Below are positions 44,085 through 52,726 of a stretch of DNA of 64,000 nt, in pieces. Every line of letters starts with the position of its first letter. The stretch's first letter is position 1. Source of the DNA: Halobellus rufus. Its GTDB lineage: Archaea > Halobacteriota > Halobacteria > Halobacteriales > Haloferacaceae. The stretch spans positions 310,001-374,000 of the forward strand of contig NZ_BBJO01000014.1 in the NCBI RefSeq assembly GCF_000739575.1. The letters run 5' to 3'. Both the position numbers and the translations under genes were made by a program. The notes below the pieces were generated by a model. That model worked only from the letters and a program-made list of their open reading frames with translations, did not search any database and had not been told where the DNA came from.

Positions 44085-45908
44085 ATGAGCGCAGAATCAC
44101 CAGACGACGGCGGTATCGACCGACGAACATATTTAGCAGCGCTGAGCGCCACTGCGGCGGCTGGCCTCGCGGGTTGTGGCGGCGGTGGCGGGGGCGACGG
44201 TGATGGCGACAGCGGCGGCGACGGTAGCACTGGCGACAGCGATCAGGAACTCGGCGAACGCGTCCCGACGGTCTCCATCGGGGCGCTCGGCGGCGTGGCG
44301 GGCGCCTCCAACATCGAGCAGGCCAACCTCCACATCCGTGACCAGTTGGAGTCCGTCCTCGGAGTCCCCTCCGAGGTGGCGGTCAAGGAGCTGACGACGT
44401 ACTGGAACGAGGTGTACAACGACGCCCGGACGTTCAGTTTCAGCGTCGACCTCAGCCCGCCGTTCCCCAGCTTCCTGGACCCGGACAACCTCATCGGGCC
44501 GTACCACATCTCGTACGCGGGCGCCAACGGGAAGCCCAACACCAGCAACTACGCGAACTGCGAGTACTCTCAAAAGGTCGAGGCACAGCGGGCGGCAGCG
44601 AATCCGGACGAGCGCGAGACGTTGGTCAACGAGGCTTTGGCCATCGCGAGCGAGGAGGTGACGCCCATCACCCTCGTGACGAACACGGTGGCGGGCGTCT
44701 ATCGCACCGACCAAGTCAACGCGAGCGGCATCGGCACCGCGGGCGTCGCGGCGCGGAACCCCGAGTTCCTCTGGGAGTCCGAGCCCATCAACGGGGCGGA
44801 CCAACTCCTCCTGAATATGACGCCGGGGAACATCCCCAGCGTCGTCTACCAGAACACCCGACCGGCAACGCCGTGGGTTGGGACGGTGTACATGCCCCTC
44901 CTCTACCGGGACAAGGACTACGAACTGGCCGCCGGTGCCGCGGAGAGCTGGGACGTCGAGGACGGCTACCAGACCTTCACGTTCAACCTCCGCGACGGGA
45001 TGACGTTCCACAACGGCGATCCCATCACGTCCGAGGACGTGAAGTGGACACTCAACTGGCTCAACGACAACTCCGACGTTCTATCGTCGATCAACTCCTT
45101 CCCCTACGAGTCCATCGAGACGCCCGACGACACGACCGTCGTCGTCAATATGGAGAGCCCCCAGCCACCGTACATCAACGCCTTCATCCCGAACTGGAGC
45201 GGCATCCTCCCCAAGGACGTGTGGGTCGAGGCCGGGGCCGAGGAGAACCCCAAGGACCCGGACCTCGAGGAGATCATCGGGTCTGGCCCCTACCAGGTCG
45301 AGAACTACCAGCCCCGGCAGATCCTCGCGCTCTCCCAGTACGACGACCACTGGATCGATACCAACGGCGGCGTCACGTTCCGGGGCTACTCCGACCGGCA
45401 GACCGCCCGCCGGGCCTTCGAGGAGGGAAGTCTGAACGTGCTCATCAACAGCACGACGGACACGAACGAGCAGATAAAGCAGTCGCTCGGCGACACCGCG
45501 GAGGTCGTCACCGGCGAGGCGTTCTCCTCCTGGGAGGTGCGCAGCCAACACTCCTTCGCTCCCGCGATGTTCACGGAGTTCCGCCACGCCGTCTCTCAAG
45601 CCATCAACCGTCAGCGGATGGTGAGTATCCTGAACAGCGGCCAGGGGAGCCCGGAGCTCTACTCCTCGTTCATCGGAAAGACACACCCGTGGCGCCCGCC
45701 GGAGGATATGCTCACGCAGATCGCGGACAGCCCGCAGGCGAACCCCGAAACCGCCAAGCAGATCCTGCGCGACGAGGGCTGGGGCTGGGACGACAGCGGC
45801 CGGCTCCGCTACCCGGCGGACAAGGACCTCACGCCGCGCTGGCCCGAGGGCTCCTCGCCGTGTGAGAACCCCGACGGCTTCCCCTGCCTCCCCGACCTCT
45901 GCGAGTGA
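44085..45908 (+). CDS. Oligopeptide/nickel-type ABC solute-binding lipoprotein, apparently circularly permuted
   Basis: 607-residue SBP_bac_5-type receptor. The Tat motif RRTYLA near 13-18 and lipobox GLAGC with Cys31 are followed by a Gly/Asp-rich linker. The order of blocks is unusual. Residues about 60-220 read like the C-terminal lobe of the family: the ELTTYWNEVYND pattern, then a YANCEYSQKVEAQRAA block with NPDERETLVNEAL, and TPITLVTN. The normal N-terminal half follows: MPLLYRDKDYELAAGAAESW, FNLRDGMTFHNGDPITSEDVKWTL, SGPYQVENYQP, and finally FRHAVSQAINRQRMV and AKQILRDEGWG near the end, where the chain stops. The receptor converges with the transporter operon at 46281-50309, its likely partner. 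The ligand is unknown. Confidence 0.82.
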   Translation: MSAESPDDGGIDRRTYLAALSATAAAGLAGCGGGGGGDGDGDSGGDGSTGDSDQELGERVPTVSIGALGGVAGASNIEQANLHIRDQLESVLGVPSEVAVKELTTYWNEVYNDARTFSFSVDLSPPFPSFLDPDNLIGPYHISYAGANGKPNTSNYANCEYSQKVEAQRAAANPDERETLVNEALAIASEEVTPITLVTNTVAGVYRTDQVNASGIGTAGVAARNPEFLWESEPINGADQLLLNMTPGNIPSVVYQNTRPATPWVGTVYMPLLYRDKDYELAAGAAESWDVEDGYQTFTFNLRDGMTFHNGDPITSEDVKWTLNWLNDNSDVLSSINSFPYESIETPDDTTVVVNMESPQPPYINAFIPNWSGILPKDVWVEAGAEENPKDPDLEEIIGSGPYQVENYQPRQILALSQYDDHWIDTNGGVTFRGYSDRQTARRAFEEGSLNVLINSTTDTNEQIKQSLGDTAEVVTGEAFSSWEVRSQHSFAPAMFTEFRHAVSQAINRQRMVSILNSGQGSPELYSSFIGKTHPWRPPEDMLTQIADSPQANPETAKQILRDEGWGWDDSGRLRYPADKDLTPRWPEGSSPCENPDGFPCLPDLCE

Positions 45909-46015
45909 CCTGACCACCCGAGTGGACCGCCCGTGCCGCTCGTCCGTTTTGCGCCGTTTTTCTCCCGCCGCGCGGAAAGTTGACACACTCGACCCCGCGT
46001 CCACGTGACCGTCTC
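45909..46015 (+). terminator. Convergent spacer with T-tracts
   Basis: CCGTTTTGCGCCGTTTTTCTCC at about 45943-45964 contains two T-runs about 40-50 bp past the binding-protein stop, a plausible haloarchaeal terminator. Confidence 0.4.
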
Positions 46016-46147
46016 GCTCGACCGCAGCAGCTTCGCGATGCGCTACTCGGTCGGCGGGACGACCGACAGGCCTTCGGTCAGTCCCTATCGGTACACCGCC
46101 CGTGAGACCGCTGACGCCGACTCCACGTCTGAGCGTTTGCTCGACAC
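46016..46147 (-). pseudogene. Decayed N-terminal fragment of a third UGSC-partner family gene
   Basis: On the reverse strand from GTG at 46147 the frame reads SASAVSRAVYR, stop, GLTEGLSVVPPTE, stop, RIAKLLR. This aligns with the start of the paralogues, for example SSVSRSLYEQGMTDGLPIVPPTDEKVEEMLRG of the protein at 34489. The two stops (TAG at 46085-46087 and 46043-46045) fall where the intact copies have Glu/Gln and Glu/Asp, so single base changes could explain them. Similarity ends near 46022, just before the terminator of the binding protein. The rest of the gene is gone. Confidence 0.6.
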
Positions 46148-46280
46148 GCTACTATCGCTCCCTCGTGAGCGGAGGACTTGGTAGTTCGGGAGCGGGACAA
46201 CGCGGAGAACCGGCCGGGGGAAGAGAACGTTCGGGACCGAGAACGGGACGAGGACAGACGACGGAGACCCGACGCCCGGG

Positions 46281-47264
46281 CTACTCGCCCTCGATGGTGA
46301 TGCGCGGGTCGATAATGGTGTAGAAGATGTCGACCAGGAAGTTCCCCACCACGATCCAGATGGCGATGAGGAGGAACATGAACTGGATGACCGGCGTGTC
46401 GCGGGCGAACACCGAGGTGAGCAACAGCTGCCCGATGCCGGGCCAGTTGAAGACGATCTCGATGAGGACCAGTCCGCTGATGGAGGTGGCGGTCACCGCC
46501 GGCAGGACCGTGATGACAGGCAGGGAGGCGTGTTTCATAATGTGGCGGAACCGAGTCCACTTGCCGAGGCCGAGGAGGCGCTGGTAGACGGCGAACTCCT
46601 GGTTGCGGACCTCGACGACGCTCCCCCGCATCACCAGCGTGGGGTAGTACATGTACTTGATGACGACCGTTAAGAACGGCAGCGTGTAGTGGTACCAGAA
46701 GCTCTCGGTGAGGTATATCTCCCACCCGGGATTGTTGGTCACGACTTCGATCGACGCGATACTGCCCGAGGGGAACAGGTTCAGCGACATCGAGAAGATG
46801 GCGATCAGCAGGATGCCGATGAAGAAGTCGGGCGTCGTTCCGACGATGTTCGGCGGGATGATGCCGTACTTCTCGAGGGTGGAGCCGGGGTTGCTCCCCA
46901 GCAGTGCGCCGTACAGCGAGCCGATGACGAAGGCGGCCAAGACACCGGGCAGGGCCAGGATCATCGAGTTGCGCAGCGCGGGCGCGACGACGTCGACGAC
47001 CGGCTTGCTGAACTGCCGGGACATCCCGGCGTTCCCGGTCATCATATTACCCATCCACGTGAAGTACTGGATGTAGAGGGGCTCGTCGAGGCCCCACGCC
47101 TCGCGGACCGCCTCGACCTGCTCGGCCGATGCCCCCTGCTGGAGGAGGAGCGTCGCGTAGTCTCCCGGCATCAACCGGAAAGAGAAGAACAGGAACGTGG
47201 CGATGGCGAATATCAGCAGTATCGACACCACCATCCGCCGGGCGTAGTAGTAGAGCCGGCTCAT
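46281..47264 (-). CDS. Oligopeptide/nickel-type ABC permease, DppB-like
   Basis: 327-residue membrane permease with about six segments: residues 10-30, 100-125, 135-160, 195-215, 240-265 and 290-310. The N-terminal LIFAIATFLFFSFRLMPGD is the DppB signature, and the EAA-like loop YQRLLGLGKWTRFRHIMKHASLP near 228-250 contacts the ATPases. The start overlaps the upstream fused-ATPase stop by 4 bp (ATGA), so it is the last gene of an operon read C-DF-B. The cognate receptor is probably the convergent gene at 44085. Confidence 0.9.
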   Translation of the reverse strand: MSRLYYYARRMVVSILLIFAIATFLFFSFRLMPGDYATLLLQQGASAEQVEAVREAWGLDEPLYIQYFTWMGNMMTGNAGMSRQFSKPVVDVVAPALRNSMILALPGVLAAFVIGSLYGALLGSNPGSTLEKYGIIPPNIVGTTPDFFIGILLIAIFSMSLNLFPSGSIASIEVVTNNPGWEIYLTESFWYHYTLPFLTVVIKYMYYPTLVMRGSVVEVRNQEFAVYQRLLGLGKWTRFRHIMKHASLPVITVLPAVTATSISGLVLIEIVFNWPGIGQLLLTSVFARDTPVIQFMFLLIAIWIVVGNFLVDIFYTIIDPRITIEGE

Positions 47265-49399
47265 CGCGGCTCACCCCCGTCGCTGATGGCGGCCGCAGGC
47301 GTGTCGGCGACCTCCTCGCCGCACTCCTCGTGGTTGTAGTGGAGGTGACAGGCCGTCTGGTGGTCGCCGTCCTCGACATCGACGTAGGCTGGCTTCGTGT
47401 CGCAGATGTCCATCCGGTCGGGACACCGGTCCTTGAACCGACAGCCGCCGGGGAGATCGGTCGCGTCGCCCGGCGTCCCGGGGAGCTCCGCCCACTCCCG
47501 CTCGTGGTGCGGATCGGGCACCGGGATGGCCTGCAACAGCGATCTGGTGTAGGGATGTTTCGCCCCGTTGAGCAGTTCCATCGTCGGCGCGCTCTCGACC
47601 AAGCGGCCGAGGTACATCACGTTGACTCGGTCACAGACGTACGAGACCGTCGAGAGGTCGTGAGAGATGTACAGCATCGACACGCCGTACTCGTTGGTCA
47701 GGTCGTTGAGGAGGTCGAGGACCGACGCCTGGGTCGACACGTCGAGCATCGACACCGGCTCGTCGGCCAGGATGACGTCCGGTTCGAGGATGAGCGCACG
47801 GGCGATGGCGACCCGCTGTTTCTCACCCCCGGAAAGCTGTGACTCGCTCCGGTCGATGTACTGCTCGGCGGGCGTGAGCCGCACCTGTTCGAGGATGTCG
47901 AGGATCCGCTCCTCGCTGCGCTCCATATCGTGGATGCGCAGGGGCTCCATCAGCGTCTCACGGACCGTGAAGTGCGGGTTGAGGGTGTTGAACGGGTCCT
48001 GAAGGATTATCTGGACGCGCTGGCGGAACTCCTTCCAATCGCTCTTGTCGAACTCGGAGACTGGGTCGCCGTCGAACAGTATCTCGCCGTCGGTGGGGGA
48101 GTACTTACCCATAATCGTCTGGAGCAGCGTCGACTTCCCACAACCGCTCTCACCGATGACGCCTTGGATCTGGTTACCCTTCAGTTCGAGGTCGACCCCG
48201 TCGACGGCGCGGACCGGTTCGTCCCCCTCGCCGAAGAATCGGGACTTGATGGAGTCGATGATGTTGGTCGACTGGTCGAAGTGCTTGTGGAGGCCGTCCA
48301 GTTCGAGGACGGTCTCCTCGTCGCCCCGATCGGCGGCCGCCGAGGCGCCCTTCGCGACGGGAGTCTCGCCCGCGGCCGCTCCTTCCACGTCGCGCTCGTC
48401 GAGGTACTCGGCGGCGAGGTCCTCTATCTCGTCGTTCCGGATGCAGGCCACTTCGTGGGCGTCGTCGTTGTCGGGAACGGTTTCGAGGGGCGGTGCCCCC
48501 TCCCAACACTCCTGCTCTGCCCACGGACAGCGGTCCGCGAACGTGCAGTAGTCGACCTCCTCCTGGAGCGACGGGGGGACCCCCTCGATGCCTTCGAGTT
48601 CCCGGTTGGGATACCGGATGTCCGGGAAGGCCTGCTGGAGGAGTATCGTGTAGGGGTGGCGGGGCTCGTCGAAGACGGCCTCCGTCGTCCCCTGCTCGGC
48701 GATCTGCCCGCCGTGCATCACCGCCATCGAGTTACACATCTCGAAGACGACGGCGATGTCGTGGGTGATGAACAGCAGGCTGAAGTCCCGTATCTCCCGC
48801 AGTTCGTCGAGGTGCTTGAGAAACTGGTCCTGCATAATCACGTCGAGCGCCGTCGTGGGCTCGTCCGCGATGACCATCGAGGGTTCGAGCAGGAGCGAGA
48901 AGGCGATGATGGCCCGCTGTTTCATCCCGCCGGAGAACTGATGCGGGTAGTCGTGGACCCGCGACTCGGGGAGGCCGACGACGTCGAACAGTTGCTTGAG
49001 TTCGTCGACGGCCCGTTCCTCCGACCAGTCGGTGTGGGCCTCCGCGACCTCGATGGCCAACTCGCTGATGCGCGAGAGGGGGTCGAGGCTGTTCATCGCC
49101 GACTGCGGGATGACAGCGATCTCCTTCCAGCGTATCTTCTCGTTGTACTCCTTCTCGGAGAGGTCCTGGACCTCCTCGCCGCGGTACTTGATCGTTCCCT
49201 CGGTGATCGCACCGTTCGAGTCGAGGGAGTTCGTGACGGCCTGCGCGAGTGTCGACTTCCCGCAGCCGCTCTCCCCGACCAGCCCGAAGTACTCGTTGGG
49301 GTCGATGCTGAGCGAGGCGTCCGTGACCGCACGGAGGTCGCCGGTCTTCGTCTGGTACGTGACGTCTAGGCCTTCGACCTCTAGTAGTGGTTCCGTCAT
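47261..49399 (-). CDS. Fused two-domain ABC ATPase, DppD-DppF type
   Basis: 712-residue protein joining the two ATPases of a peptide/nickel importer. Domain one (about 5-330) has Walker A GESGCGKST near 39, signature FSGGMKQRA near 157, Walker B MVIADEPTTALD near 175 and a C-terminal oligopeptide tail with DYCTFADRCPWAEQEC, where Cys residues may bind an Fe-S cluster as in DppD of archaea. Domain two (about 370-700) repeats Walker A GESGCGKST, LSGGEKQRVA, ADEPVSMLD and a second Cys tail CRFKDRCPDRMDIC. The linker near 335-365 is Ala/Asp-rich. ATG 49399 is used; a GTG 9 bp earlier would overlap the permease stop. Confidence 0.9.
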   Translation of the reverse strand: MTEPLLEVEGLDVTYQTKTGDLRAVTDASLSIDPNEYFGLVGESGCGKSTLAQAVTNSLDSNGAITEGTIKYRGEEVQDLSEKEYNEKIRWKEIAVIPQSAMNSLDPLSRISELAIEVAEAHTDWSEERAVDELKQLFDVVGLPESRVHDYPHQFSGGMKQRAIIAFSLLLEPSMVIADEPTTALDVIMQDQFLKHLDELREIRDFSLLFITHDIAVVFEMCNSMAVMHGGQIAEQGTTEAVFDEPRHPYTILLQQAFPDIRYPNRELEGIEGVPPSLQEEVDYCTFADRCPWAEQECWEGAPPLETVPDNDDAHEVACIRNDEIEDLAAEYLDERDVEGAAAGETPVAKGASAAADRGDEETVLELDGLHKHFDQSTNIIDSIKSRFFGEGDEPVRAVDGVDLELKGNQIQGVIGESGCGKSTLLQTIMGKYSPTDGEILFDGDPVSEFDKSDWKEFRQRVQIILQDPFNTLNPHFTVRETLMEPLRIHDMERSEERILDILEQVRLTPAEQYIDRSESQLSGGEKQRVAIARALILEPDVILADEPVSMLDVSTQASVLDLLNDLTNEYGVSMLYISHDLSTVSYVCDRVNVMYLGRLVESAPTMELLNGAKHPYTRSLLQAIPVPDPHHEREWAELPGTPGDATDLPGGCRFKDRCPDRMDICDTKPAYVDVEDGDHQTACHLHYNHEECGEEVADTPAAAISDGGEPR

Positions 49400-49400
49400 A

Positions 49401-50309
49401 TTAGCCACCGAATTCGGAGACGTTGGTTTCGTGCACGCGCTCGTAGCCGCGGCCGAGCATGAAGATGCACAGCACGGTCAGCGAGATCGCGAACCCGGAA
49501 GTGAGCGACCACCACCACGCTGAGGCGATGTACCCCGAGTTGTAAGCGTTGCGAAGCATCAGACCCCAAGAGGGAATGCCCAAGTCGGCGAACCCGATGA
49601 AGGCCAGCGAGGCGCTGATGATGATGGTGAGGCCCGTCCCCAGCGAGAAGAAGAGGACGATCATCCCACCGAGGTTCGGGAGGATGTGACGGGTGATGAT
49701 GTACCGGTCGCTCGCCCCGAGCATCTGTGCCGCCCGGACGTGCTCCCGTTCGCGTATCTGGAGGACCTGCGACCGGAAGACGCGAGCGTTGTTCCGCCAC
49801 AGCAGGCAGCCGATGATGAGGATGGTCGTCCAAGTGCCGACGCCGAAGTACGCTGCGAGGACGATCGCCGTCGGGATGAGGGGAATGCCAAAGGCGAAGT
49901 CCGTGACCCGCATGAGGATGTCGTCGACCCGGCCGCCGAAGTAACCCGCGGTGACGCCGATGAGGACGCCGATGGTGACGACGAGCGCGCCGCCGAGGAG
50001 GCCGGTGAACAGCGTCGGACGGGCACCGTACAGGAGCCTGCTGAACACGTCCTGTCCTCGCGAGGTGGTCCCGAGCGGGTGGGCGAGCGACGGGGGCTGG
50101 AGTTCGAGGACGCCACCGCCCTCGACGAAGAATATCTTGTCGGGCTGATAGGGGGCGATGTACGGCCCGAACAGCGCGAGGAACAGCACGAACAGGAACC
50201 CGAGGAGGAACGCGACGGTGAGCCTGTCCGAGAGGTACAGTCGCAGCGACGAGCGGAGGTTGCGGAGCAGGTAGTGGTCCGTTATCTTGCTGACGCTATT
50301 GAGTAGCAT
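49401..50309 (-). CDS. Oligopeptide/nickel-type ABC permease, DppC-like
   Basis: 302-residue membrane permease, first gene of the transporter operon. It has an N-terminal segment near 33-52 ending in FGPYIAPYQPD, then HPLGTTSRGQDVFSRLLYGAR near 77-97, the typical DppC start of the transport domain, and the ATPase loop RAAQMLGASDRYIITRHILPN near 192-212. About six membrane segments are evident. The stop is 2 bp before the ATG of the fused ATPase. Its own upstream region is AT-rich at 50310-50360, on the side of a likely promoter. Confidence 0.9.
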   Translation of the reverse strand: MLLNSVSKITDHYLLRNLRSSLRLYLSDRLTVAFLLGFLFVLFLALFGPYIAPYQPDKIFFVEGGGVLELQPPSLAHPLGTTSRGQDVFSRLLYGARPTLFTGLLGGALVVTIGVLIGVTAGYFGGRVDDILMRVTDFAFGIPLIPTAIVLAAYFGVGTWTTILIIGCLLWRNNARVFRSQVLQIREREHVRAAQMLGASDRYIITRHILPNLGGMIVLFFSLGTGLTIIISASLAFIGFADLGIPSWGLMLRNAYNSGYIASAWWWSLTSGFAISLTVLCIFMLGRGYERVHETNVSEFGG

Positions 50310-50419
50310 GGTCCCTCATAACGCATCCATAATTGTAGGGGGACATAACCTTTCCAATAGGAGGGGGGCGGCGAGCACCGGATACCGTCCGCGGGACCGC
50401 GGTTTTCGAGCTGTCCGCG

Positions 50420-51100
50420 CTACGCGTCGACGTCCTCGACGAGGAGGTCTATCTCGTGCCGCAACGCGTCGATGCCGGGGTTGCCCACGAACCGGGACTC
50501 GACGGTCGCCCCCGAGCAGAAGAGGACCGTCGGCGCGGCGGCGGCGTCGTACTCCTCGCGGAGCAACTCGACGTGGTCGGGGCCGTAGACCGCGCCCAGG
50601 CCGACTCCCTCCGGAATTATCCCGTCGTGGCGGAGGGCCGAGAGGTCCTCGCGGACCTCCGCACACGGCTCGCAGTCCTCGCGCCAGAAGTAGAGGATGG
50701 ACGCAGGCTGGCTCTCGATGAACGGCGCTATCTCCTCCCCCGAGAGGGCGACGAACCCGGCCGGGAGGTTCGTGTCCCCGTCGGCCGTCTCGGTCCGTTC
50801 GAGCGAGACGGCCACGTGGACGCTGGTCGCCTTGTCGACGGTCTCACAGACCTCCTCGATGGCCATCGCGTCGGCGAGGATGTAGTCGCTGATCTCCTCG
50901 ACGCCGAAGGGAGTCCCGTCGGCGTACCCCGCGATCAGCTCCGCCTTCGTGTCGTCGTCGTACTCGGTGACGGTCCCGCGGAACCGCTCGCGGGCCGCGC
51001 GGAACTCCTCGGTCAGTCTGAGTTCGCCGTCGTCCTCCTCGAATACGCCCTCGGTGCGAAGCGTGTCGTAGACGTCCTCGGGATCGAACTGGGTACTCAT
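50420..51100 (-). CDS. Thioredoxin-like protein with N-terminal haloarchaeal domain
   Basis: 226-residue protein. The C-terminal half (about 118-225) has a thioredoxin fold: ILYFWREDCEPCAEVREDLS near 134 with the redox pair C-E-P-C, and the cis-Pro in AAPTVLF near 190. The N-terminal half (1-115) is acidic, mostly helical, begins DPEDVYDTLRTEGVF and is not recognised. It is probably a cytoplasmic disulfide reductase or redox sensor. The reductase-like gene at 27499 could serve it. It stands 110 bp from the transporter operon on the same strand and may be independent. Confidence 0.78.
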   Translation of the reverse strand: MSTQFDPEDVYDTLRTEGVFEEDDGELRLTEEFRAARERFRGTVTEYDDDTKAELIAGYADGTPFGVEEISDYILADAMAIEEVCETVDKATSVHVAVSLERTETADGDTNLPAGFVALSGEEIAPFIESQPASILYFWREDCEPCAEVREDLSALRHDGIIPEGVGLGAVYGPDHVELLREEYDAAAAPTVLFCSGATVESRFVGNPGIDALRHEIDLLVEDVDA

Positions 51101-51198
51101 AGTCCCTCCAACGCCGTGGCGTGACTAAACGCTTTTCCGTGGGTCGGCAACGATCGCGACGCGCGAAAACGGGGACACTGCCGCGGTCGAGCAGGGAG

Positions 51199-52047
51199 TC
51201 AGAGGTTCAGGATCTCTCGGGTCTCGTCCGTCGAGGCGATCGGCCGCTCCAACCTCTCGGCGATGTCGGCCGCGCGTTCGACCAACTGGGCGTTGCTCTC
51301 GACTAACTCGCCGCGGCGGTAGTAGACGTTGTCCTCCATTCCGACGCGGACGTGGCCGCCGAGCGTCATCGCCATCGTCGTCAGCGGGAGCTGGTGACGA
51401 CCGATGGCCATACACTGCCACTCGGCCCCTTCGGGGAGGTTGTCGACGAGGTTGATGAGGTTCCGGGGTCTCGGGATCGTACCGGTCTGCATTCCGAGGA
51501 TCAGTGTCGTCCAGAACGGCTCCTCGAGCATCCCTTCGTCGGCCAGGTGGTGTACCTCGGTCAGGTGCCCCGGGCCGAACACTTCGAGTTCCGGCTTGAC
51601 GTCGTGCTCGTTCATCCGGCGGACGTACTCCTCGTTCTGCACGCGAGTGTTCATCGCGACGACGTCGCCCCGGGTGTTGAGCGGACCGAGATCGACCGTC
51701 GCGAGATCCGGCGTCGGGCGGGTCTCGATCACCGGCCTGATTCGGCCCTCGCGGTCGTTGCCGCCGCCCGTAGTGAAGTTCACCAGGATGTCGTCGCAGC
51801 GTTCTTCGATGATGTCGCGGAGCTCTTGGAACTTGGCGGGGTCCTTCGTGGGCTCGCCGTCCTCGTCTCTGGCGTGGACGTGTACGATCGACGCGCCGGC
51901 CTTCTCGCAGTTCCGAACGTCCTCGGCGATCTCTTCTGGCTGTTCGGGGAGGTTCGGGTTCGCCTCCTTCCCGTGCATTCCTCCGGTCGGCGCGACGCTG
52001 ATGATAACCGGCGCTTCGAAGTAGTCTGCATATCCCTGATACGCCAT
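51199..52047 (-). CDS. Beta-keto acid cleavage enzyme (BKACE family)
   Basis: 282-residue TIM-barrel enzyme of the BKACE family (former DUF849), founded by 3-keto-5-aminohexanoate cleavage enzyme Kce. The family condenses a beta-keto acid with acetyl-CoA to give acetoacetate and a new CoA ester. Signs are VIISVAPTGGM near 14, IVHVHARDEDG near 54 with metal His residues, VNFTTGGG near 88, and GGHVRVGMEDNVYY near 230 with the catalytic Glu. Members act on many beta-keto acids such as dehydrocarnitine and beta-ketoadipate, and the substrate here is open. A TATA-like CCTTATTATCGG lies about 20-30 bp upstream on the reverse strand. Confidence 0.87.
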   Translation of the reverse strand: MAYQGYADYFEAPVIISVAPTGGMHGKEANPNLPEQPEEIAEDVRNCEKAGASIVHVHARDEDGEPTKDPAKFQELRDIIEERCDDILVNFTTGGGNDREGRIRPVIETRPTPDLATVDLGPLNTRGDVVAMNTRVQNEEYVRRMNEHDVKPELEVFGPGHLTEVHHLADEGMLEEPFWTTLILGMQTGTIPRPRNLINLVDNLPEGAEWQCMAIGRHQLPLTTMAMTLGGHVRVGMEDNVYYRRGELVESNAQLVERAADIAERLERPIASTDETREILNL

Positions 52048-52107
52048 CGACCACGGATTCAGTAGGGCCGATAATAAGGTTTCCCCGGAAGTGGTCTCTG
52101 TCCGAAT

Positions 52108-52191
52108 TACAGTAGCGTTTGCAAGTCTTCACTCACTCGATCGCACGCAGTCGTGCGATCGGCTGAGCGATCAGTTGCAAACGCTACTGTA
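52108..52191. mobile_element. 84-bp palindromic MITE-like repeat
   Basis: TACAGTAGCGTTTGCAA at 52108-52124 and its exact complement TTGCAAACGCTACTGTA at 52175-52191 form 17-bp perfect terminal inverted repeats. Inside, CGATCGCAC and GTGCGATCG form a second perfect arm pair around the centre (52138-52160), so the whole element is one imperfect palindrome. It carries no coding capacity. A degenerate relative lies at 12846-12896. The size and shape fit a non-autonomous insertion-sequence derivative; the parent transposon is not in the window, and no clear target duplication is seen. Confidence 0.6.
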
Positions 52192-52263
52192 GTCCGCGAC
52201 AGCGCGTGCTCTGGCGACGTCTACACGAAAGATCACACGGTGTTTGACATAAACAAAAAACGC

Positions 52264-52289
52264 ACTTCGATCCCTGCGCTCATCGAAGT
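52264..52289. repeat. Inverted repeat ACTTCGAT / ATCGAAGT
   Basis: A perfect 8-bp inverted repeat with a 10-base spacer in the non-coding gap. It may be an operator or a small hairpin and is too far from the thiolase start to assign. Confidence 0.3.
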
Positions 52290-52726
52290 ACCGGTAGCTA
52301 CGTCAACGGAATGAATATCATTATCTTTCCTGTTTTATGCCCGATCGGCACTTAGTCTATTTGTATTCGCGAAATCACGACAAATAACGACTGTACGTCT
52401 GTTATTTACATCTTCACGGGGTTCGCAATTTGACAGTACAAAATACAACGTCGCAATTCCAATCCCGATGCCGACTTCACCGGCCCTACAAACCGTCTGT
52501 CATCCGTATTTTTGCATTCGAGAGTGCCCCCGTTTCGATTGCGGTATCCGCGGCGGTTGCGTATCTCGGTGTGGGCGTTCCGTGCGCTACTAACCGCCCG
52601 CTGAGGCTTCATGTGGCTCGTCGCTTCCGATCGAACGGGGTTCTCACTTTCCTTCCTCTTTGATACTGTAGAATACCCAGAGCGCCGAAACTCATTTGCT
52701 CCTCTCAGCGCAAGTTCGAACCGCCT

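Larger units (their letters stand above)
52048..52726. other. Intergenic region with repeat and AT-rich block
   Basis: 679 bp between the BKACE gene (reverse) and the thiolase gene (forward). It holds the BKACE promoter near 52066-52077, the palindromic element at 52108-52191, an inverted repeat at 52264-52289 and an AT-rich stretch at 52310-52440. Short open frames here have no recognisable domain and are not called. Confidence 0.5.

Noticed and set aside
52430..52663. Short forward open frame of 77 codons before the thiolase
   Set aside because: The composition is atypical, there is no start signal, and it lies within a non-coding region with repeats.
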